Origin: Lotus japonicus
Lineage: Eukaryota; Streptophyta; Magnoliopsida; Fabales; Fabaceae
Assembly (NCBI RefSeq): GCF_012489685.1
Contig: NC_080043.1
Span: 32,334,743 to 32,398,742, forward strand
Length of the DNA stretch: 64,000 nucleotides
Direction of reading: 5' to 3'
The position numbers and the translations under genes are program-made. The notes beneath the pieces were generated by a model. The model was not told where the DNA came from and searched no databases. It saw only the letters and a list, made by a program, of their open reading frames with translations. Shown one piece after another: positions 56,416-64,000 of this stretch (positions are counted from its first letter, which is position 1; every line of letters starts with the position of its first letter).

Positions 56416-57525
56416 CAAAAAATGGCATAGTACAAGACCATATATTTAGCACCAATTTTGGATGAAGAGTAAGTGGCAACCCTATGAGATTATTCTAATC
56501 CCCAACTATAATATGTGTAGATGTGTTGCAAAGTACAAGATCTAAGCAAGGGGAAAACGCTTTGTTCTCTCTCTTAACCGTTTTTCTAACGTGTGTAGAT
56601 GTGCTGTAAAGTACAAGATCTAAATTATTATCTTACTCTCACATGTGACACGCGCAAGGGAAAAACGCTTTACTCTCTCTTTTTTAACCGTTTTTCCCAT
56701 TGCTCGAATCATCGCTTGAAAATGGTGGCACTAGCAAGGAGGCTTTCTATAGATCTCGTGTTGATCTGAATGTTCCTACAACAAAGCATGTGACTTTGTA
56801 TAAGGACGCTTGTCTCTGCGTTAATGGTAGAGACAAAGTTGATTATATTTATAAGGATATTCTTTTGGAAGATCTTAAGGGTGAAATCACCCTTACTAAA
56901 ACAAAGGATGAGGTTGAGGAGCAAGTGGACCTTGAAGAGGGGTGTTTTCCACTGTTAGGGTTTTTTTTTGCAAAAAATGGCATAGTACAAGACCATATAT
57001 TTAGCACCAATTTTGGATGAAGAGTAAGTGGCAACCCTATGAGATTATTCTAATCCCCAACTATAATATGTGTAGATGTGTTGCAAAGTACAAGATCTAA
57101 GCAAGGGGAAAACGCTTTGTTCTCTCTCTTAACCGTTTTTCTAACGTGTGTAGATGTGCTGTAAAGTACAAGATCTAAATTATTATCTTACTCTCACATG
57201 TGACACGCGCAAGGGAAAAACGCTTTACTCTCTCTTTTTTAACCGTTTTTCCCATTGCTCGAATCATCGCTTGAAAATGGTGGCACTAGCAAGGAGGCTT
57301 TCTATAGATCTCGTGTTGATCTGAATGTTCCTACAACAAAGCATGTGACTTTGTATAAGGACGCTTGTCTCTGCGTTAATGGTAGAGACAAAGTTGATTA
57401 TATTTATAAGGATATTCTTTTGGAAGATCTTAAGGGTGAAATCACCCTTACTAAAACAAAGGATGAGGTTGAGGAGCAAGTGGACCTTGAAGAGGGGTGT
57501 TTTCCACTGTTAGGGTTTTTTTTTT
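56416..57525 (+). repeat. Recent 555-bp tandem duplication
   Basis: Units 56416-56970 and 56971-57525 start CAAAAAATGGCATAGTAC and appear identical by eye across their length, apart from the T-run at their ends (9 T against 10 T). Each contains the same 5' start of a LINE-type open frame. The second unit runs on into unique LINE sequence, so the first unit is the extra one, truncated at the T-run. Confidence 0.9.
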
Positions 57526-58780
57526 GCAAGATTTCTGTAGAAATCGATCTCCATAATGTTTCGACATCTAGGGTGTGCATTCATAAGAGGAAATATCCAG
57601 TTGAATATGAGGGATTGCACATGGTTTTCTTTCATTGTGGTAGGTATATGCACAAGATGGAGGCACGTAGTTTGTTGAAGGAAGGATCGTTATATGAATA
57701 TGCTACAAAGGGGAGTGGTGAGGGATAAAGGTTTTGCTAGGAAGGTTGATGGGAATTTTGGATTGTGGATGGTGGTTCAACAGTTCAAAAGACCTAGAAG
57801 GGGTATGAGTTCGCAAACAACAAACAAATGTCATGTGTTCGATAAAAATTGTGTATGTAGTGAATGGAGCTCGAGTAAGGTAATGGTACCTAGACCAAGG
57901 AAGATGACGACAACTAGGACAAGAAGATTTGATCCTTTAATTGCAAATGATGTAGAACCTTCGCTTGATGATGTCAATGGGGTGTTAATGTGCAAAGTGA
58001 GACAATTAATGTTGAGGGATGTTTATTAGGTTGCAATAGAGAGGCTACAACTGCAACTTTTGTATCAAGTACAAATAAGAAAAGCAAGGTACCACGTACC
58101 AAAAACAAAGCACATGGGAGTAAATACTTGGACGATTGGAGATGGTTTCCCTATCATGCTATGGCCTATTATTTAGATTCCCTTTCTTAGTGTTGTTGAT
58201 GCTCATGCCTTTAGCTCCTTCATAGAAGTTAATTTAAAGAAAACCTACAAGGATTTGGTGAATCAGTTTGGTGCTTGGGACCTTAACTAGCTTGTTCGTA
58301 AGCTACATGTGTTGGTCATAAAATAAATTCTCATTGTTATTCCTCCAAGTGAATTGATGGGAAGGATTTTATAGCCTCAAATCTTGCGACTAATGGTAAG
58401 TTCTCCTTGGCTTATGGATACTCATTCCTTGGCTTATGGATAATCAGTTTGGTGCTTGGGACCTTAACTAGCTTGTTCGTAAGCTACATGTGTTGGTCAT
58501 AAAATAAATTCTCACTGTTATTCCTCCAAGTGAATTGATGGGAAGGATTTTATAGCCTCGAATCTTGCGACTAATGGTAAGTTCTCCTTGGCTTATGGAT
58601 ACTCATTCCTTGCTTCCCACAACCCTACTGTTCATAATACGATTTTTAAACCGATTTGTAAATGGAGAAGACCTTAATTGGTTATACTTTTCTTATGGAA
58701 GGCGGTTAATGATATCCTCCTTACTCATGAGCATAGACACATGTCTAATAATCCCTCTTGTGATATTATGGTGTAAGTGA
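57255..58780 (+). pseudogene. LINE (L1-type) ORF1 relic with a trailing RT-end fragment
   Basis: The frame 57255-57728 contains PTTKHVTLYKDACLCVNG and then KYPVEYEGLHMVFFHCGRYMHKMEAR, the zinc-knuckle region of plant L1 ORF1 (DUF4283-type) in which two of the expected Cys are replaced by Phe and Arg. A frame change follows near 57720 and the protein resumes as GNFGLWMVVQQFKRPRRG in 57694-58029. From about 58215 the sequence resembles the far C-terminal LINE region (FIASNLATNGKFSLAYGY-like text) with many stops. Most of ORF2 is missing. Confidence 0.65.
58261..58608 (+). repeat. 181-bp tandem duplication in the LINE relic
   Basis: AATCAGTTTGGTGCTTGGG starts at 58261 and again at 58442. The second copy follows the first for about 165 bases with a few substitutions (for example CATTGT against CACTGT). 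Both copies include the same in-frame stops, so the duplication postdates decay. Confidence 0.85.
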
Positions 58781-59793
58781 GTGTTCAAAACGTCGTCTTG
58801 CTGCCGCTCCTCCCGCAATAAAAGATGACCTGTTGTAGCTTTCTTTTAGAACTTATAACAATCAACATAAATGATAAGAAATAAACCAAACATGGAATTA
58901 GCATAGGAGACTAAGTATAAAGTAACTATAAAAAACGAGTAAGAAACATAAAAGAAAGGGCAACGACATATGAAATAATATTGCTATCGTGTCCCGTCTC
59001 AAATAACAAACCCGCAATGTAAATAAACAAAGCCACTGATATGGTAAGTAGATAAATAACCAAATTGAGATTTCTGAATTCAAATATGATGGAGTGGTCA
59101 AGCTGACAGCTAGAGTTACCATTCAGAAAATCAATAAATTTTCCAATAGTGAATGAGAGTGGGGGACACCAGAAAAAAAAAAAGCAACCCTTAGAAAAAA
59201 TTGACATAGATCGTCTTTCCTAACTCTATCTCTAAACTTTCTAGAAACCGACATCTGAATTCCTAATCTTACGAACGCTTCTAAAAAGAAAACCATTGTC
59301 GTGAGAAAGATTTGGTAGCTAGTGATATTAATACCACCTATTTTTGAAGTTATGGGCGGCATGAACATGAGACAATAAAAAGCAACGCGGCTGATGCACA
59401 GTAGCAGCGCATGGGTCTGTGAATTACGTTGCAACTAGAAAACAACATCGGGTTCATCATAGTACAGTGTTGGATAGTTGTGTTATGTGTCTTCGTTTGT
59501 GGTGGAAGAAGACGATTTCATTTCGTGGATTCTTGATTCTGTTGTGAATCTTGTATGATATCATTCGTTACCCATAGTTAAAGATTTGATTGTTGATTCT
59601 TCTTAATCCTTGTTTCACTCTGTCTCCTATTATTGAGATTCAGTATCTTGTTGTGTGCATTTACAACTGTCGTTGAAGATTGCTTTTGGGATTTTCTGGA
59701 TTTTCATGCATCTGTTGATTGAAGATTGTGTTTTAGGTTTTTTTGGATTTTGAAACCCTTGATTTCTTGACTCTCTAATGATTTTTTCTACAA
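58781..59793. other. Gene-free spacer
   Basis: No gene is supported on either strand. Hydrophobic minus-strand frames at 58898-59434 look like chance in T-rich sequence. From about 59440 the plus strand becomes T/G-rich, leading up to a copia fragment, and may be an LTR-type leader. Confidence 0.4.
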
Positions 59794-60000
59794 TGGCTAA
59801 TCCATTTTCGGACCAAACTAGCCCCTATTACCTCATCCTAATGAGAACCTAGGATCAATGTTAGTGACTGAACCCCTAATAGGTAGTAATTACCATGCTT
59901 GGGCTCAAGCTACGAAGCAAGCACTCCATTCTAAGAATAAACTGGAATTTATAGATGGAACCTCAGTGAGACCTGGTATAAATTTCACATATAAATTTCT
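59794..60000 (+). pseudogene. Ty1/copia Gag N-terminal fragment
   Basis: After MANPFSDQTSP a one-base frame change is followed by LVTEPLIGSNYHAWAQATKQ and ALHSKNKLEFIDGTSVRPG, the Retrotran_gag_3 start of copia Gag. It stops at TAA soon after, and the sequence up to 60290 shows no more Gag in a consistent frame. It belongs to a different copia lineage from the element that begins about 300 bp further on. Confidence 0.65.
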
Positions 60001-60294
60001 ATAAATAATAATACTGTTTTTATTTTTTGTTCATTAACATAAAACCATCTGATGAAGTTGACACAACTATCACCAATTTGGAAGCTCAAGAAGCAAAGAT
60101 AGATACGGTGACGACGCTGCTAAAGCTGAAGTTATTGTAGGCGGCGTCCTCTTCAAGCACTCCGTGTTGTGCAACGCATGGAAGACCAAATGAAGGCTCG
60201 GAAGAAGCCTCAGAAGACATTATCCCGCACCGGATTCGGATTTGAATCTGAATCTAGATCTGAATCAGGCTCCTCTACTATTAGAGATAAGGTG

Positions 60295-60524
60295 TAGGAT
60301 TGAGTTGACAACTCCCAAAAGTCAGCTATGTTGACTATTGTAATTAGTGTTAATTACTCTTGTGATTAGTGTTAGTTAGTTCATCTAATTTTAGTTAGTT
60401 GGATAATGATTGTTCTTGTATAAATATGAATTCTTCTCTTTGTAACAACTACCAAGAATAACAGTTTTTAGTAGAAATATTTTCTCTCTCTTCTCTCTCT
60501 CTCTTAGTTTCTTGGATTCTGAAA
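60295..60524 (+). repeat. Probable 5' LTR of the copia element
   Basis: TGTAGGATTGAGTTGAC starts a stretch with TTAGTTAG repeats, a TATAAATA box (60419-60426) and a CT-rich end. It is followed by TGGTATTAAGAGC (60525), a near match to the initiator-Met primer site. The 3' boundary is inferred from that primer site; the matching 3' LTR lies outside the window. Confidence 0.55.
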
Positions 60525-60555
60525 TGGTATTAAGAGCTGGAATATTCCGACAAAA

Positions 60556-61608
60556 ATGGCGACCGAAGCTCAAGATTCACCGCTGCAATCGCAGCCTATT
60601 CCGCAACCTGCGGCTCAACAATCACAACCTATTCCGTCGTCTACATCTCAACAACCACCGCCACACTCTCTCTTTTTTGCGTCGTAAACCTCTACTTTGG
60701 TTCCTCATTCCATAGCTGAAAAGCTTACTGATTCGAACTTCCTGTTATGGAAGCAACAAATTGATCCTATTATTACCTCACATCGCATGATGCATTTTCT
60801 CGTTGAGCCTGAAATTCCACCGGAATTTCTTTGTGATGAAGATCGTCTTACGAATCTCCCAAATCCGGCATACATCCTAGTTTCACAAAAGGAACAATTG
60901 GATATTGTTCTTGGTGGTTTACCTAGTGAGTATGAAGTGATTGTAAATTTGGTTGCAATGAATCGAAAATTTCATGCATTCTCTATTCAAGAGATTGGTG
61001 CATTGTTTCTTACACAAGAAGCCATAAATGATAAGTCCAAGCAGGTGCCTGCAGTTGATTTCACTGTAATTGCTGCTACTATTGAATACAATTCAGGTCA
61101 GAACTTGAATCATAATTTGGGAAATCAAGTGGCTCAACCTCCAGCAGCTCAAGAATCTGGTGATTATGCATCAAGGGTAAATCATTCTCCTGTGGATGGT
61201 GGTGATTATGCTAGAGGTGGAGGATATAGAGGGTGTGGCCGTGGTAGAGGTCGTGGCTATGTCAAGTGTCAAGTATGCTTCAAAACAAGGCACACCGCTT
61301 CAGTTTGCTATCAAAGATTTAATCATAATTATGTGCCACCCGCCCACCCCCACCTCCACAATACACACAACAATCTACATATACACAACAGTCATCACCT
61401 TACGCTTCTCCATATCCTTGGAATTCACATTCATCATCCCCATATCCTTTTCCCACTCCTTCTCCATATCATGCTAATGTCGCTTATCAACACTTTCTTC
61501 AGTCAGCCACCCCTCAGTTTGGTGTTTGTCCATCACTACAACAACAGTTCTTCAATAACCACCATGTGCCTACTAGGGGTCCTCATTAGTCTTCTCCAGC
61601 TTCACTAG
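60556..61608 (+). pseudogene. Ty1/copia Gag, decayed
   Basis: The frame starts MATEAQDSPLQSQPIPQPA, is stopped by TAA at 60685-60687, and resumes in frame with VPHSIAEKLTDSNFLLWKQQ. The UBN2 Gag domain is internally deleted: after NPAYI it jumps to LVSQKEQLDIVLGGLPSEYE, losing the middle helices. A glycine/arginine stretch and the zinc knuckle CQVCFKTRHTASVC (about 61267-61310) follow. Past NHNYVPP near 61340 the frame shifts; the His-rich tail of the open frame is out of frame, and the Pro/Ser-rich linker continues in another frame. It faces the window's right end. Confidence 0.85.
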
Positions 61609-61691
61609 GTTCTCTACCATATATCCCTCACCAGCCATATTCTTTTCAAGTTTTTTCCACTGTTGGAGGGCCATCTGCAGCTTATACTTCA

Positions 61692-62048
61692 GTGCTTAAA
61701 GCTGGTTGGACCCCTGATTCAGGAGCTTCCATTTATGTTACTCCTCAAGAACAAAATATTCATCAAGGGCAAGCCTTAGAAGGAGCTGAACATGTTTTTG
61801 TAGGAAATGGCCTTAGAAGGAGCTTCCATTCATGTTACTCTTCTTGGTTTAAATCACCTTTTAATCCTAATCACACACTTGCCTTTAAGAACTTGCTGCA
61901 TGTTCCTTCCATAACCAAAAATTTGCTAAGTGTTAGTCGGTTTTGTAAAGACAATGAGGTCAAATTTGAATTTGATGATACTTGTTGTCTTGTCAAATCA
62001 CAGGGTTCTAAGGAGGTGCTTCTCTATGGCTCTCTTGGACCTAATGGA
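61692..62048 (+). pseudogene. Copia protease region
   Basis: WTPDSGASIYVTPQ carries the retropepsin D-S-G-A site of copia elements. It is followed by FKNLLHVPSITKNLLSVSRF and CKDNEVKFEFDDTCCLV, the standard segment before the integrase domain. A duplicated GCCTTAGAAGGAGC-type stretch (61771 and 61810) disturbs the middle. The frame is cut after GSLGPNG by the hAT-type insertion and continues beyond it. Confidence 0.85.
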
Positions 62049-63637
62049 CAGGGGCGGACCCACAGCAAGTCCAGGGGCTGAACCCCCTGGAAAAAAAAAT
62101 TCAACTGACCCCCTATAATATGTTTTTTTTGAACCCTCTGAGTTTTTAGATTTGCACCCAGACCCTCCACTTACTCCTCTCTCACACACTCACATACTCT
62201 GCCTTGCCTCTGATACTCACGACTCACGCTCTCAAGTCTCACTCTCACTCTCACGAATCAATTCACGCTCACCACTACCAGTTAGTCACCACGCCCAGAC
62301 GACGCCCTCCCCCTCTTCGCCTCTCGCACCCTCAACGACACGGCGACACCACCACCGACCACTACCACGCCTCGCCTTGCCTTCCCTTCGTATGCAGGTA
62401 TTTTGTTTTGTTCCTTCTTGAGTTCTTGTAGATGCGTGAATCGTGATTGTCAGAAGGGAAGGAGCGGAGGCTAGGATTTTCTTCAGATGGTGAATGTCTG
62501 AAGAATGAGAAATATTTTTATGAAACCCTAGGTTTCAAAATTGGGGGAAATTGATTTTTCTTTCCTGTGGCTAGTTAATGTTTCCAACTCTTCATATAGC
62601 TATGCGTTTTGGAGACAAGATATTGTTGGTTAGTTTTGGAGACAATGGTCCTATGCGTTTTGGATATTGTTGGTTAGTTTTGGATATTACAGGGGTTTTT
62701 TGTTTCTTGATAAGGAATCTGAGAAAGGATGATGAATCAAAATTTCTTGGAGAGATGCTATATTTTTGTGTATGCTGCTGATTGTTTTTGGAGAGAAGTG
62801 CTTTCGACTATACAAGTTCACTTGCTTGCCAAGATGCATGTGTGATGTTATCATACTGCTGCTGATTATACTGATGTTTGACATATAATGATGTTGATCT
62901 GGTTTTGGCTTCATTCATATCTACTATATCTCTGATGTGAATTCAAATTACTTGGCTGATCTATCTGAAGATTTGTTAGAAGTATGCGTATAGTGCTAAC
63001 TGATTTCTGCTGAGAAATTGGTCCTGGTTCTACTGATCCTTCTGTCATGGTTAATGTGGGCTGGTAGTATACTGCTGCTGCTACGAATTGGTACTAATAT
63101 CTTGTGATATTTTTCTGGTCCTACTCTCCTCGGAGCGGTGCCATGTCATATTGATTTAAGGTTGTTGGTCCTGCGTTTTTTTCCTGCTTGGGGACAGCTC
63201 CGTGGGATGACCTTATGGTGTTTGCAAGTTTCAAGCTTCATTTTCCCTGCTGTTTTGTCCTTTTTGGAAGGATGTCTTTCTTTACTACACTAGTGTTTAT
63301 GTTTGTTTTGTTTCATGTTATGTTTTCTTTCTTTCTGGTTTGATCTACTAGTTAGTTAGTTTACCTTGGCAAGAGAATATATCTTGCCTTGGTTTCTTCT
63401 CTTTTATTTTGATTGTAATGCTACTGTTTATGCTTTCCTCCTTTTCTTTGTATTCCCTTTTTGGGAGCACAATCTTTTTCCTACCATGATAAGGCTGTTC
63501 TCATGATCTTTCTTATTAATGTCATTTCTATTTTCTCGAGAAAAAAAAAATTATAGTTGTTTTTAATTATATTTTTATCGATGTGCTCATTTGAAAAATT
63601 TGAACCCCCTGACCCTGGGGTCCTGGATCCGCCACTG
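62049..63637. mobile_element. hAT-type non-autonomous transposon, 8-bp TSD
   Basis: The ends CAGGGGCGGACCCA and (reverse complement of the right end) CAGTGGCGGATCCAGGAC are the short terminal repeats of a plant hAT family. The subterminal GGCTGAACCCCCTG/GAACCCCCTGACCC blocks are also mirrored. The flanking 8-mers are CTAATGGA (62041-62048) and CTAATGGG (63638-63645), seven of eight identical. The 1589-bp body has no transposase. The left interior (62150-62400) is C-rich with Ser/His/Pro-rich frames and ends at a CAG/GTATTT splice-like boundary, which may be a captured 5' exon; the right part is T/G-rich, intron- or UTR-like. Confidence 0.85.
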
Positions 63638-63645
63638 CTAATGGG

Positions 63646-64000
63646 TTTTATCACTTCCCTTCACTTCTACCAGCCAAGACATCAGTTCCTAGCTCTTCTT
63701 CATCTTTTTCATTCAATAAATCTGATGTAACTAAGACATTAGATCCTAGTTTTGTTTCATTCAATAAATCTGATGTACATTTTCATCCTATTGTGAATTC
63801 AGTATCTTTTTCAACTTGACATTCTAGGCTTGGCCATCCTAATAACAATGTAATGAAGCAAGTACTACAATCATGTAACATTCCTATTCCTAATAAAAAT
63901 GAGTTTGATTTTTGCTTCTCTTGTGCTATTGGAAAATCTCATAGGTTGCATGCACCTTCTTCTACTACCATTTATCATAAACAATTACAGCTTGTTCACA
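63646..64000 (+). pseudogene. Copia GAG-pre-integrase region, cut by window end
   Basis: In frame with the protease segment once the hAT element is disregarded, this reads FYHFPSLLPAKTSV, a Ser-rich linker with a duplicated SFNKSDV, then HSRLGHPNNNVMKQVLQSC and CFSCAIGKSHRLHAPSS, the H-C/C-C zinc site before copia integrase. A TGA at 63817-63819 stands where the family has Trp, just before HSRLGHP. The integrase core and RT would lie beyond 64000. Confidence 0.85.

Noticed and set aside
58898..59434. Hydrophobic minus-strand frames resembling a membrane protein
   Set aside because: Overlapping frames in T-rich DNA, without conserved motifs, start context or splice structure.
1..64000. tRNA or rRNA genes
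   Set aside because: I scanned for tRNA T-arm (GGTTCGAATCC-like) and rRNA signatures and saw none convincing; TGGTATCAGA-type hits are retrotransposon primer sites.

Overview
This window looks like nuclear DNA of a flowering plant, most likely a legume. The genes have many spliced exons in AT-rich DNA, and the repeats are plant types: chromovirus-type Ty3, Ty1/copia, TRIM, Mutator-like, hAT and Stowaway. The legume call rests on repeat types I recognise (a SIRE/Maximus-like LTR end, TRIM-like repeats) and is an inference.

Three host genes appear intact: (1) a single-exon DUF962/Mpo1-like membrane protein at 14591-14929 (+); (2) the DEX1 (DEFECTIVE IN EXINE FORMATION 1) orthologue at 17868-36852 (-), 13 exons joined here to an 844-residue protein; (3) a bifunctional mRNA capping enzyme at 40102-55648 (-), 17 exons joined to 680 residues, with tyrosine-phosphatase-type triphosphatase and guanylyltransferase halves. 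As I recall, the Arabidopsis relatives sit side by side (At3g09085, At3g09090, At3g09100), so this looks like an old syntenic block. A fourth host gene, an R2R3-MYB at 9403-11036 (+), is a pseudogene.

Layout: 1-9.3 kb is gene-free and holds a Stowaway MITE, a Mutator-like element with a perfect 9-bp target duplication, another inverted-repeat element and a solo LTR ending about 100 bp before the MYB pseudogene. 12.3-14.2 kb is a nested MITE cluster between direct repeats. DEX1 is stretched to 19 kb by transposons in its introns: a very young 5.0-kb Ty3/gypsy chromovirus (21110-26140), an LTR element carrying an unrecognised ORF split by a Mutator-like insertion (26960-29818), a second Mutator-like element (32925-34065) and several relics. 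The capping enzyme introns hold hAT, copia and MITE remnants. 56.4-64 kb is repeat DNA: a 555-bp tandem duplication over a LINE ORF1 relic, then a decayed Ty1/copia element that runs off the window end and is itself split by a 1.6-kb hAT-type element.

How the parts work together: the capping enzyme acts on nascent nuclear mRNA, DEX1 on primexine/exine patterning at the cell surface, and DUF962 proteins probably on ER sphingolipid metabolism. I see no shared pathway. Their proximity reflects conserved gene order. Exon boundaries were placed by hand from splice signals and reading-frame continuity; every junction keeps frame.
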